The position numbers were made by a program, and so were the translations under genes. The notes beneath the pieces were generated by a model. It was not told the DNA's origin. It did not search any database and saw only the letters and a list, made by a program, of their open reading frames with translations. A DNA stretch of 64,000 bases from Metaphire vulgaris (Eukaryota > Annelida > Clitellata > Crassiclitellata > Megascolecidae): positions 12,938,509 through 13,002,508 of the forward strand of contig CM030864.1 in the NCBI GenBank assembly GCA_018105865.1. Reading direction: 5' to 3'. Positions 1-10,467 of the stretch are shown piece after piece. Position 1 is the first letter of the stretch, and the number at the start of each line of letters is the position of its first letter.

Positions 1-45
1 TGAAGAAGAGAGGCTAAATTGAGATCCTTTGTTTGACTGTCACAG

Positions 46-2639
46 GGCAAAGGTGAGTCTGACGGCAGCGCAAGGAAGGAGCTTTCTCGCAGGCCTTCCT
101 ATCGGTATGATCAGCTTTTGTATTCTTTTTACACTTTAGGAGCTTTGGCCCTTTTGATAGAATTTGTTAAAAAGTTATTCCCTAAATGAAATGTTGTTTT
201 TCTTTCTAGTTTTGTTGTTAAATAGCAATGGAGGGGCTTTTTATTGGTTTTCAACGCCTACGACATCTGTCATTGATTTCGATCCGTGCACTTTTTCCAG
301 TGGATTAAATGGCTAATGAGCATTCCTTGAAAACTTTGTTATTGAATTGGGCTGTTGGTTTTTTTGAGTGAACATATTTTCATGGGGATATTTTGAGAGA
401 TTTAGTGACTTCACAACAGATGCTCAACCTGGATGGAATATTTTATGACTTTGATGAAGTACTTAACATTATTTTTCCAAATTAATTTTATGAATCTTAA
501 TGTTACTGCATTTCATGCAGATTGATCTTTATCGTTGGTAATTTACTCTCTGTTGGATCAGACAAATTGGAATCAGTCAGTTTAGAGTTTAAAATTTTAG
601 TTTAATATTTGATGCGGCTGCATCAATTTTTGCTATTTTTTATTAGAATTTCTAAAAAGTAATTATTTTATCAGGTAGTCTTCCTGGTTCTTTTTTATTT
701 TAAAGCTTTGTTTTTTGTTTTTGTTTAGGAAGTTACTTGATGATCTGACTGATGATCTGAGCGACTACATGAACAAAAACACTCGAAACAATTCTAATGA
801 TAACCATTTGACACAAGACAGCAATGATGACAACAACAATGATGATGATGACGATGATGATGACGATGATGATGTGACTACAGTCGGTGCGGTTTTCCTC
901 CTCAGTCACTGATGTTGTATTTGGTCATCATGCAGAATGATTGTCAGTTGTCATTACGAGATGTTTGGCGTTGATGTGTTATTACAACTTAGGCTCTTGT
1001 CACAGCCATTGACTCCTCTGTGAATGCATTTCTTTAGGCCATTCGTATCGATTCACTTCTCGAAACAGCAAATCTGATTCTGGAATTCAGTGTCTAAGAG
1101 TGAACGTACCGTCATCAAAGGCAGGCTCTGTTGTTCAGTACACTCAGGGACCGGACGGTGGCCAGTTCTTCATTCCAGGTACTTGTTGCAACAGAATACT
1201 TGGAATACTTATTTATGAAACATCATAAGAAGATTTCCAGTAATTTTTCTTTTATGATTTAATTGGATTTGATGCTTTTATCTTCATCACTAGAATAGTG
1301 CTAGAGGTTGTGATAGTGTTTGTTTCTATTATTGTCGTAATGTTTTTGTTGCCTTTTGCTATTATTTTGTTCTATTCTCATCTTGTTGTGATCTTTTGAT
1401 TTCTTATAATATTTCTAAGTTAAGTCTCTTAACCTCCTAAGTTCAGTCTAACTTGTGTGTTGTTCATGAATTGTCTTTCTTTTTATTAATCTTGAATTGA
1501 TTTTGAATTAAAGACTGACGTTGGTGACAGGTTTTGTAATTAATAATATTATTGTAATCATTATTCTTGCTATATCAGCAACTTTTACACCACTGTTAGT
1601 GATGTTTTCCAAAGAGAAGCCTGTTGTCTTTGTAATTCAGTGTTTGGGAGGTTCCTTAGGCAGGTTGGATGGATGGATGGATGGATGGATGGATGGATGG
1701 ATGGATGGATGGATGGATGGATGGATGGATGGATGGGAATTGCATTATGGTTGGCCAGTTGTACGATGATCATTTCGTGTCTTTGTTTTGCACTACTGAC
1801 ATCTAGATGGCAGCGGTTGGTATCGGCTCCTATCAGAGGTTTATTGATTTATTTCTGATGTGTTTAGAAAGAGATTTCATTTGAAATGTTTTATGTTTGA
1901 CCTATTCGCAGTCGACCAACTTGGTTCGTCCGATGTCTTGTCGCTTCGACCGGGCATCATGGTCGGCAGAGACGAAGTAGGCTTCAACAGCATTGAACAG
2001 GTCATGGAGGACGCAGCGCGCAAAAGGGAAATTCGTCTACTCAAAAACAAGTAGATTGTCTGGATTTTTGTCTTTAATTGCATTGTATCACAATATTTTA
2101 ATGTTTAGAAATCTCTTTGTACTTAACTAGTAATTAATAAGTCTTTTTGTGTTATATTTGTGTTGATTTGCATGCTGTAGCATTGTTCGAATGTAATTTT
2201 TTTTGGCTTCATTATTTGGTCAGATTTTTTTTACTCATCATCTGATGATGCTTGTAATAATGCCCTTGTTTATAATGAGCCAATGCTCAGTCTTCAAATG
2301 TGGCACATGATGTGCTTCCAAAAAGAAATACAAGCCATACAATTAGTTATCATCAATTATTTCCATTGCGGCCATTGAGTTGGAACTGTTGGAGCTTTGT
2401 ATGATGATGATGATGATGATGATGATGAGTTTTCTCTTGAATATTCTTTTCATTTTTGCATCATGCTTAAGGAATTTGTTTCAATTAGGGAGGCTGCAAA
2501 AGAATGTCGGAGAAAGAAGAAGGAATATGTGAGGTGTTTGGAGAATCGAGTTGCCGTGCTTGAGAACCAGAACAGAACGTTGATAGACGAATTAAAGTCT
2601 CTGAAGGAACTCTATTGCCAGAAGGAGGTTCGCAGCTGA
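46..2639 (+). CDS. CREB1: CREB/CREM/ATF1-family bZIP transcription factor, 3' part of gene
   Basis: Five exons: 46-104, 729-886, 1038-1178, 1912-2050, 2489-2639. They total 648 nt with matching phases at all junctions and give the last 215 residues. The 5' end lies before the window. The kinase-inducible domain spans the first junction: SRRPSYRKLLDDL carries the PKA-type phosphoserine site (Ser133 in human CREB1). Next come an acidic stretch with a run of Asp codons, a Q2-like segment ([16 protein letters not shown]), and the basic region plus leucine zipper ([10 protein letters not shown], then [20 protein letters not shown]). The protein ends KEVRS. CREB proteins bind CRE sites as dimers in the nucleus and recruit CBP through the phosphorylated KID. 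Family assignment is near certain. The choice among CREB1, CREM and ATF1 is not meaningful for an invertebrate. The donor of exon 729-886 was chosen by phase and is the least secure boundary. Confidence 0.93.
832..873 (+). repeat. Coding (GAT/GAC)n run
   Basis: A trinucleotide run inside the CREB exon directly after the KID. It encodes about eleven consecutive aspartates after an Asn/Asp-rich segment. Mixed GAT and GAC codons suggest it is older than a pure slippage tract. Confidence 0.85.
1665..1736. repeat. (GGAT)n microsatellite in a CREB intron
   Basis: About 18 uninterrupted copies of a GGAT/ATGG tetranucleotide in the intron between CREB exons 1038-1178 and 1912-2050. Open frames across it on both strands are artefacts of the repeat. 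Confidence 0.95.
2206..2292. repeat. Dispersed repeat, copy 1 of a pair
   Basis: About 85 bp closely resembling 3731-3817. Both contain a T-run, CATCTGA(T/C)GATGC, AATAATGCCC and TTTATAATG. This copy lies in the last CREB intron. Family unknown. Confidence 0.7.
2400..2428. repeat. (GAT)n microsatellite
   Basis: About nine GAT copies in the last CREB intron, roughly 60 bp upstream of the bZIP exon. It precedes the acceptor and is not coding. Confidence 0.9.
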
Positions 2640-3107
2640 TGACGTCATCTGGACTGTCCTTGTCTTTTGACGATTGACCCTTTGCCTTCGATAGTTTCTG
2701 GTGCCGCTCGAGCAATGTCGATCTGTGAATCGTCTTTTTATGGCTTTTCTAAGTGAAGAATGTTTCTAGTGAATTGTTTTTTGCATTTTGTACATTGCAG
2801 AGATTGTGCAGAAATGTGAACAAATCTATTTGCGCAGAATATTTTTGTACGAGTGTGTTGACAATTGAGAACTGCTCTGTTTTAATTAGATAAGAAATTC
2901 ATTAACACTGATGTCTACTTTCAGTTTGATGTCAATTGCTGTCTGAATATGACGATTATGACGAATAGATTGGAAAATGGGTTGAGATCTGTTTGATCCT
3001 CTTACCTTTAACAGTCGTATGAGATTCTCTTCCCCTTCAGTTGAAGGGCACTCTTTTCAAGATCTCTTGGGTTGCATGCCTTTTCTTAAAGACATCTCTC
3101 TCTCTAT

Positions 3108-3173
3108 TTTATATATATACATATATATATATATACATATATATATGTATATATATATATATGTATATATATA
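3108..3173. repeat. (TA)n/(TACA)n microsatellite
   Basis: An alternating AT tract with interspersed GTAT/ATAC, in the spacer downstream of CREB. Confidence 0.95.
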
Positions 3174-3461
3174 TCCTAAGAGCCAATTACTATTGGACTT
3201 GTCCACTGGATAGATCATCATCACACTTCTTGCTCATGAGCATCACTTTGCTGACGCTGGAGAAGTCTTTTTATTTGGTCTTTTACTTAAATGATTTGAT
3301 CATTGTATTCTTTCAGTCTAAAGAATGTCTCTGCGTTGTGGATGAACTGATTTTAATTTGTATACTATTGTGTTTAGTCCTGTAGTGTTCTAAAATATAG
3401 TAAATAAGTGAAATTGTGGTCATGTTAAATGTTAAAAGTGCCTGATGTCATATTAGGCACA

Positions 3462-3868
3462 TGATTTGACTAATGATCTTGGAGTTGACCACCAGAATTC
3501 ATTGTCTCTATCTTCTTCCTTAGGTGCCCTGTATCTCTACGTTGGCGACCATGGACCTCCACGCCTCCCTTTCGTTTGTAGATTGTATTAGCTCCGCTGT
3601 TGATGTTACATCTTTCATGTCACACAGCAGTCTTTTGATAAAAGTCATTCTATGCTTTCCTCTTGCTCTTTTTCCCTCCTTCACCTTTCCAGTTGCCTCT
3701 ATATGTATATAGTATGTGAAATTTATATTTCGTTATTTGGTCCGTTTTTTTACTCGTCATCTGACGATGCATGTAATAATGCCCCTGTTTATAATGTGCC
3801 AATGTTCAGTCGTTCAAGGTTATGAATTCTGGTGGTCAAACTCCAAGGTGATTGGTCAAATCACTTAG
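3462..3868. repeat. Inverted-repeat element, arms of about 40 bp
   Basis: Arms at about 3463-3505 and 3826-3867 are imperfect reverse complements; both contain GAATTC next to TGGTGGTCAA or its complement. The interior holds the second copy of the 85-bp repeat (3731-3817). It looks like a foldback or MITE-like element. I could not define a target duplication. Confidence 0.5.
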
Positions 3869-3870
3869 TC

Positions 3871-3915
3871 AAAAAAAGTCAAAGTCCTTCCCGAGCCACA
3901 GGCTCATAGGGCCAC
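3871..3915 (-). repeat. 3' fragment of the tRNA-derived SINE
   Basis: The reverse complement reads TATGAGCCTGTGGCTCGGGA followed by AGGACTTTG and a T run. This matches the 3' end of the SINE at 40171-40438. Only the tail is present here. Confidence 0.65.
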
Positions 3916-4025
3916 TTAGTGGGTAGCATAAAAGTATTTCTATGGATTGTTTCAATAATACCATACTTTTCGCTAGGAATTTAAAATCTTATTTATTTAG
4001 ACTTGGATATGATTGATGTGTGTAC

Positions 4026-4533
4026 CAGTGGCGGTTCCAGGAATTCTTGGGGGGGGGGGGTGAACAAAATTTCTTGGAAGTTGGTTGGGGATGCAAAGTG
4101 AAGAAGAAAAACAAGAAAAAAGGTCATTGTTAGTAGTGTTTTGCTCACTAAATGTTAAAAACCTTGCCGAAAAAGGCTGACAAGCAAGAAAAAGGTCATT
4201 TGCAGTATTTTTCACTATTTTTTTTTTGAAAACTTGCATAGAAATAGGCTGACAAGCAAAAAAGGTCATCCAGTTGCAAGATATCCACCAGCTGCAACTC
4301 AAAGTCAGTGAATGTGTGACCAGTTATTGCCAGGTATGAGTGCATTCGCCTGTCCATAAGTCCTTGGTGAGTGACATGCTGCTTGCCTTTGCAAAGTGAG
4401 CTAACACTCGTTCTTCAATGCTTTTCCTTGGCTTTGGAAGCAACTTCTGTGTGAGACGTGACCTTGATGGCAGTGCATATTTGGGTTGAATTGCAGTCAT
4501 GAATTCTCTGAACCAATCAGCTTCCACAATCAC
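4026..4533 (-). pseudogene. Decayed hAT transposon fragment with transposase remnant
   Basis: On the minus strand, 4533-4324 reads as the N-terminal half of a hAT-type transposase: residues such as KYALPSRSRLTQKLLP and SLTKDLWTGE resemble the LPSR...L...LP and SLTTDxWTS segments of hAT proteins. The match continues in another frame to about 4262, so a frameshift is present. The catalytic and C-terminal dimerisation regions are missing. At 4026 lies CAGTGGCGGTTCC, close to the inverted end of the MITE family at 4997, 41767 and 48110. Two copies of a TGACAAGCAA(A/G)AAAAGGTCAT motif (4178, 4250) sit between. I infer an internally deleted hAT element. No function is expected. Confidence 0.6.
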
Positions 4534-4685
4534 AAAGGCAGCTAGCTGCCCTTCACGATGAGATTCTGGAGAAGCAGGTGCGTGATATGCTGCTGCTCCA
4601 GATGATGACTACTGACTATTTAACGTGAAACCCTAAATGAAATGTGTACAATCTGATAAGCCATAATACATGTACTTATAATATA

Positions 4686-4803
4686 TAGTGGTCTCGAAAA
4701 ATTTCCGAGACCAACTCATCATGACCGAGACCACCAAGGCCTTAGCTGTCGAGACCAAGACAAGACCACAAAAATTCGAGACCAAGACTGCAGTCTCGAA
4801 GAC
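4686..4803. repeat. GAGACC-rich degenerate repeat
   Basis: At least six GAGACC/GGTCTC occurrences in about 120 bp, some inverted. This is a common kind of degenerate transposon-derived repeat. Family not identified. Confidence 0.5.
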
Positions 4804-4928
4804 TACATCCCTGATCTTTTGTAGTCCACTTTGCGTGAAGGACATGAAATCGACGTCGTCAGCAAATCTCTCATGGATGCCGATTCCCCTCCTTATCCTC
4901 CTCTGGTCACTCCATTGCTTGCGCTAGC

Positions 4929-5220
4929 AGTGGTTCTCAACCCTCTTTGCCTCGCAGGCCACTTTGAAGTTCAAAAATTTCTCGCGGACCATCACGCAGT
5001 GGCGGCTCCACCGGGGGGGCCAGAGGGCCGTGCCCCCTATTGAGTGCCTGCCACCCCCAAGTGCCCCCTCCAGTTGGGACCCTATACTTAATGCTACATA
5101 CATTAAACAACAAATGGTTGGCCCTCATGATTAGAAGTTGCCACCCCAACGGCCCCCCACTTGCCAAATCCTAGAGCCGCCACTGCGGACCACCTGATAA
5201 ATTGAGCAGTCATCTGCTCC
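4929..5220. mobile_element. Old hAT-like element carrying a nested MITE
   Basis: It begins CAGTGGTTCTCAACC, a typical hAT-type end, and continues with GCGGACCA sequence that resumes after the MITE at 4997-5185. The right end is not clear. The same end-type occurs at 7924 and, inverted, at about 40496. Confidence 0.45.
4997..5185 (+). mobile_element. hAT-type MITE, family A copy 1
   Basis: 189 bp bounded by CAGTGGCGGCTC and its perfect reverse complement GAGCCGCCACTG. Its interior (GC-rich ends, then TTAATGCTACATACATTAAA) matches copies at 41767-41954 and 48110-48279. The flanks here are not a clean 8-bp duplication, only partly matching CGGACCA-containing sequence, unlike the other two copies. 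No coding capacity. Confidence 0.85.
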
Positions 5221-5351
5221 TAAAAAGCGATGTTTCATGTAATTTGTACCTTACCACAAATTTACGGAAAATTTCCAGAAAAGTACCGCTACATTTCCGG
5301 AAAAATTACGCAGGAAATTTTCGGACTGACGGTCAGTGACGGACTCCCAAG

Positions 5352-5737
5352 TAGGGCTGCGCCGAGTAACTCGAGTAACGCGAGTACTCGACTCCAAATT
5401 GGAGTCGAGTAATTTTTTTGGAGTCGAGTACTCGCATAGAATAACTAAATAAGAAATAGAATAGATAAATAAAGAATAACCAGAGAATTTCATTAAAATT
5501 TGGCCTACCATTATTATCGGCAAAATAGTTTCTGTTCTGTAACTTCTGTTATACTACACTTGAATACGCTTCAATATCCGAAAAATTGATATGTAACTGT
5601 ATCTAGCGCTCTGCTTTGGTTAAATGAGGGCCATGACGCAAAAATCATGTATTTCCGGTTTTACGCGAGTACTCGAGTACTCGCTAAGCTACTCGACTCC
5701 TACTCGACTCCTAAACTACTCGGTTAGCGCAGCCCTA
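5352..5737. mobile_element. hAT-type MITE with palindromic subterminal repeats, upstream of mL64
   Basis: 386 bp with inverted ends TAGGGCTGCGC and GCGCAGCCCTA, flanked by a perfect 8-bp duplication CTCCCAAG (5344-5351 and 5738-5745). Both subterminal regions are packed with GAGTACTCG and GAGTCGAGTA words, several self-complementary. It ends only 100 bp before the mL64 start codon. Non-coding. Confidence 0.9.
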
Positions 5738-5837
5738 CTCCCAAGTCCCAACCTGTGTGCGTGTGTGCTTGAAATATATTTAAAAGGTCCAGCGGCAACA
5801 GATAATAGCTTTAGGATCTTTGGTTTGTCTAAGAGCA

Positions 5838-6359
5838 ATGGCGGTGTCGTGTTTATTAAAGAGATTAAAGAATTTCGATGTTTTCCAGAGATCTCTCTAC
5901 GCAAGAAATTCACTTAATTCGTTAACAACGACGACCACTGAAGATGATAAAGAGGTTCTTAGGACGGAGGAGGAGGAGTTGAGAGACATATCGCGGATGC
6001 CTCGGCGTTACCGTGATCGGATGAGTCATGTGCTGAGAGCCCCTGACACTCCGGATGACTACACGGAGATGCATCTGAGCAGAGCGGCGAAGAGGAAGCT
6101 GTACGGACACTTCGGCTGCCGCGGAGGCATCGACCCGGGGCTGCTGTGGCCGTCTGCAGAGGAGCTCAAAGAAACGCTGCTCTTCGAGGCCGAATGGGAA
6201 CCGAGTCTAGAGGAGAGATGGACGCGACTGAGGCAGACGAGCGACGCACTGAGAGAGGAGAGAAGGCAAAAGTAAGTGGACGCTTTCGTTCTCAGTCTAA
6301 TCCAGCATTAGCTTAGGCACAAGAGACCCCGAGTGGGATAATAATAATAATAATAATAA

Positions 6360-6397
<38 letters not shown>

Positions 6398-7055
6398 TGA
6401 TGCACTTTTATAGTACCATTTATAATACTTTTTAAAGCAGAGGTGTCAAGACTTTTTGGGCGGCGGGCCAAATGACTTGTCTTCCATGTACTCGCGGGTC
6501 AAATGCAAAAATGTTTGCCAATATTATATTCCAAAATCTGAGCTATCTAAAAATCTGAAGGAAAATGAGGAAATTACTAAAGGCCATTCATCGTCATCAC
6601 TGACTTGCTCATTGATTGAGTGTTCGATTCTCTGCCCTGCGGGTGTTTTCAGGGGTGAATAAACCGATGTTGAGTGGTGTGAGATCCAATCATAGCTATT
6701 AGGCATTTAGGATAAGACGATTATTGAAGCATATGCTTATTTGAAATAAATTTCTCAGTTATTGAGTTGTTTTCTCTTCAGACAAAAGACTGTTGAAAGT
6801 CAAATGTCGAAGATGCCGCAATACATTCAACAGTACCGTGAGCGCCAGACAAAGGCAGAGGCGCAGGAGAGAAGCCTTGAATCAAAGCGAAAGGCACTTC
6901 TAGAAGAAGCTCGAGATTATTTTGGTTATGACATTGACCCAAGGGACCCAAGGTTTGAACAAATGAAAGAAAAGAAAGAAGAAGAGGAAAAGAAATTGAA
7001 GAAAAAGAAGAAAAAAGAAGAAAAAATGGCAAAATTTATGGCTTCTTTGAAATAA
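5838..7055 (+). CDS. GADD45GIP1: Mitochondrial ribosomal protein mL64 (GADD45GIP1/CRIF1)
   Basis: Two exons, 5838-6271 and 6782-7055, sum to 708 nt and give 235 residues (human 222). The donor is GTAAGT, the acceptor TTCAG, and the phases match. The chosen ATG (MAVSCLLKRLKNF) gives a basic, acid-free N-terminus suited to mitochondrial import; an upstream in-frame near-cognate start at 5820 is less convincing. Family signatures: YGHFGCRGGIDPGLLWPS near residue 94, the PSLEERW segment, KMPQYIQQYRERQ, a coiled-coil Glu/Lys region, YFGYDIDPRDPRF, and a Lys-rich tail. mL64 is a metazoan mitoribosome large-subunit protein near the exit tunnel. In mammals it also binds GADD45 proteins and nuclear receptors; that is not shown here. 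The intron holds an (AAT)n tract and hAT-like debris. Confidence 0.93.
6338..6393. repeat. (AAT)n microsatellite
   Basis: AAT/ATA trinucleotide tract with one interruption, in the mL64 intron. Confidence 0.95.
6439..6530. mobile_element. hAT-like terminal fragment
   Basis: CAGAGGTGTCAAGACTTTTT followed by GGGCGGCGGGCC resembles the classic hAT left end (CAGGGGTGTCAAA ... GCGGGCC). The right end was not identified. It lies inside the mL64 intron. Confidence 0.4.
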
Positions 7056-7689
7056 CATTTAGATGCTGAATCTTTTCAAATTGTTGACGTACAAATGCAA
7101 TCTCTCTTTTGCAGGGAACAGATCATTGAAACATAACAATGAATGCTTTTACTTTTAACTTTGATGTAGATTATGTTTAGAAAGCCAAAATATCATTTTG
7201 AATCAAAAGGTAAATCTCAGTAGTTTATGATTTGAAAAGGAAAATGTTGAGGATAGGTGAGTTTTAAGAAGTTTTTGTTCTTCATCTGATTGTGTTACTG
7301 TAATGCTATCATTGACAATGAATCAAACAATTCAAAGCATTTTCTTTATTTTTCCGTTTTACAATTATAATTCCAGATCTAAGGTCAGACACCTCAAGGC
7401 TACTAAATAAAAGGACTGGAATCCATCTTTTGCCTCCTCATATGTTGTGTATAGCTCTTCTCTGAACCCACAACTACAGTGTAACTTGTATTTTAAAGGT
7501 GATGGTAGTGGTGGTGATGATGATAGTGGTGATTATGATGATGATGATGGCTGTAGCAATTTTAAGAAAATCTGAGGACAAATTTTGGCCTAATTCGTGT
7601 AGAATTTGTCAATTTATCTAGTAAAACGATATCTCTCAATTGCTTAATATGGTTGACAAAGACTTCTTCGTCTCAAAATCCAAAGGAGA

Positions 7690-7935
7690 AGACTACAGTG
7701 GTTTGGACATGTGACAAGAATGGGAGAAGAAAGACTGTCTCTGAGAGTTCTGCACTGTTATATTGAGGGAAACAGAAGCAGAGGAAGACAAGCCAAGAGA
7801 TGGATAGATAACATAAGAGATGATGCTGGAAATTCAAAATCTGAACTTGGAAGAAGCAACACACTTGGCAAGAGACAGTTAGAACTGGAGTCATCTCGTA
7901 TCAAACTCATCGTCATCATAGATCAGTGGTTCTAA
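7690..7935 (+). pseudogene. 5'-truncated non-LTR retrotransposon, C-terminus of RT ORF
   Basis: The frame reads RLQWFGHVTRMGEERL, then HCYIEGNRSRGRQAKRWIDN, then IRDD. This is the typical C-terminal LRWFGHVxRM...GKRSRGRQPKRWxDN motif of LINE ORF2 proteins, RTE and relatives. Everything upstream of the C-terminus is missing. It abuts another element end (CAGTGGTTCT) at 7924. A dead fragment. Confidence 0.7.
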
Positions 7936-8100
7936 ACCCGTGGTGCGTGGACCAAAAGTAGTCCGGGAGAGGGGTCTAGTGAGCGGTAAATTCTGAAAAA
8001 ACGTTAATAAAAATTAGATATATATTTTCCATGTCAGTGGCATAGCCAAGACAGGTTAAAACTGCCTTGGGTGCCCAGACCCAAAATTTTTAGAGCAAGC
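7924..8100. mobile_element. hAT-like ends
   Basis: CAGTGGTTCTAAACCCGTGG at about 7924 and CAGTGGCATAGCC at about 8035 resemble hAT-type left ends. Neither has a clear partner or target duplication. Confidence 0.3.
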
Positions 8101-8118
8101 ACCACAATTGAGTAAGGT

Positions 8119-8495
8119 GATCAAAAAACACCTGGACTAAACATCGTTGATTTTTGAGAAATTTGAAGAAAAATTGATGTCTGCAATTTGCTCAGATTTC
8201 GCAAGAGAATTGTAGGGGCCTTGCAGTGATGCCTTTGCACCAGAAATTTCAGCCGTATTCACCTCAAATCTGTCGATTTTTCTACTTAACGATTTATCCT
8301 TTTCTCTTGGTATAGATGACAAATGCTATATAAAAACTAGCAAGAAATCGAAGGGCCCCCGGTCGAGAGATACGGTAGATCTAATTGCAGCTTCTTAGAA
8401 GACATCGAGTGGGCTTCAATTTCCTTTCAAATGATGTGAGTTTCAAGAGAATTGGAGGACACCTAATTTTTCCGATCAAAAAACACCTGGACTAA
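8119..8495. repeat. 22-bp direct repeat bracketing 333 bp
   Basis: The 22 bases at 8119-8140 are repeated exactly at 8474-8495; each contains AAAAAACACCTGGACTAA. The length suits a LINE/SINE target duplication, but the interior has no recognisable retroelement, tail or promoter box. Unexplained. Confidence 0.6.
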
Positions 8496-8519
8496 CTGTA
8501 TACCTGACATCTATCCAAT

Positions 8520-8590
8520 TGTTCATTCATAGATACCATACATCCATCCAATTATACATCCACCCTTTCAATCATCCATCCATCCATTAT
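8520..8590. repeat. Degenerate (ATCC)n
   Basis: Repeated CATCCATCCA words with interruptions. Confidence 0.7.
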
Positions 8591-9758
8591 CTTTGTCGTA
8601 ATTCCTCCGTGTCTCATTTACTACTGGAATGAGTGGAATCAAGAGGTTGATCTAGTGTAGCCTCAACTGTCTTAAAATATTTGTCCATGCAAATCGAATG
8701 TTAAACATGGCTCTTGCTGATGTTGATGATGGTTGGTTCAATACACAACCATTAATCCCTAGAGATATTTCATCTTGGTTCAATTCTCAAGGCCTTAGAT
8801 ACTGTGACATTGAACAACACATCAAAATCCTCAGCATATCGAAATGTCTGGCATTTTTGTAGTACAGGTAGGCCTATCTGTTTTGTTTGCAGTATCTTTT
8901 GTAACATGTTTCCCTGTTGAAAATTGAACGAGAAACTCGAATTTATTAGAAAGACCTTAAATAGAAAAATTCTAACCCCAATCAAATGACCGATAGGTGA
9001 TGGTTTCTACTTCTGCTTTAGTCTTTCTTAATAGAAGTAAATTTTGGTCAAAATAGGCTCACAGCCCATTAACATCACAGGAGAAATTGCTTCACTTATT
9101 CAAGAGGACAAAGAATGAGATTACTCAAGAAGGAAACCATAATGGATGGTTCTCACACACGGAAGGTCCCACTGAACAACTCTAAACCCTGCTATTAGCT
9201 CTATTATTATTATTCGAGAGTTAGAAGAAGACAGCAGTTTCTTTGTAAAAAAATTACCATCAGGGGAGGGGAGCAGTGGCAAATACTGTATAGTTTGTGC
9301 TTAGCGATGAAAGAAAGTGTCTGATGGTTTCTGCTTATTAATGAAAACATGATTGAGTAAAATCTGTTACAAATTGTTCAGCCTTAGTGAAAGGTGGTCA
9401 TTATAAAAAGTTCTCTCAAAAGAAAAAGAGTCACCAACTTTCAAAATACAGAACTGTCTATTGCACACAATTTTATCAGCAACTTTTAGAATGAGCAGTC
9501 TCAACAATAGGGTCACTGTTTCTATATCTCCATGACATTATAGAAAGCCATTATACAGAATGTGCATTTTCCTGAATCCAAAATACAAGGACTGAACACT
9601 GAACAATCAGCCAAGCCACGAACATGTTTGATCTGCAAACTGATTTGCTAACAAACAATTTTCAGAAACAGACCAAATAGAACGCATTGAGACGTAGAAA
9701 AGAACAGCTCATCCGTTGATTTCAATTCTGACAAATAATGTTTCATCATTAATTTCAT

Positions 9759-9936
9759 CATTCCCTCTAAATTTTGTTGAGTGTGCGCGGAAAAGTATAG
9801 TGCCTGAGCGGCACACTTTCATGTCTGAGCACCTGAATTGTTTCACAGATGTCACCCAAGACAAACCACAACAAAATCAGTGTTTTTTGAATCTCAAAAT
9901 CACTGCGCGGTGGGTGGAAATTGCGACCCGCATTTG
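9759..9936 (+). mobile_element. hAT-type MITE, family B copy 1 (right end lost)
   Basis: Starts at CATTCCCTCTAAATTTTGTT and is nearly identical over about 170 bp to the copy at 10247-10467. It lacks the right inverted end. Confidence 0.75.
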
Positions 9937-10246
9937 AGATATCTATCAGATATCTGACTGCTTTAAAGGTTTGAAAATCTATAAAATGTATAGCCACCAT
10001 TATTATATTTTGCAATATAGACACATTAATAGGGTGGAAAGTGACGGATTTTGAAGGTTCTAAATAGAAATTTGGGTGAAATATTGACATGAATTTTTGG
10101 GTTGCTCGAAAATTTTTCATGTACATTTCATGGAAATCTTTGATGTCCAGGTTTTTTTTCGAAATTTGAGCGAAAATTTGTGATGTCGTAGAGATTTCAT
10201 ATTTGCACTGATTGAAGCCCCGTCGATGTCTACAAGGAATCTGGAC

Positions 10247-10467
10247 CAATGTTCCCTCTAAATTTTGTCGAGTGTGCGCGGAAAAGTATAGCGCCTGAGC
10301 AGCACACTTTCATGCCTGAGCACCTGAATTGTTTCGCAGATGTCACCCAAGAGAAAACACAACAAAATCAGTGTTTTTTGAAACTCAAAATCACTGCGCT
10401 GCGGCTGGAAATTGCTGCGCTGCGTTTTCTTGTCATGTGCGCGGCGCGCAGCTTAGAGGGAACATTG
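10247..10467 (+). mobile_element. hAT-type MITE, family B copy 2
   Basis: 221 bp with perfect 15-bp inverted ends: CAATGTTCCCTCTAA and TTAGAGGGAACATTG. The right subterminal part is rich in GCGCGC-type words (GCGCGGCGCGCAGC). Flanks ATCTGGAC and TCATTAAG do not match, so the 8-bp duplication has decayed or been rearranged. Confidence 0.8.

Noticed and set aside
1521..1858. Frames with WMDG or HPSI repeats
   Set aside because: Translations of the (GGAT)n microsatellite in a CREB intron.
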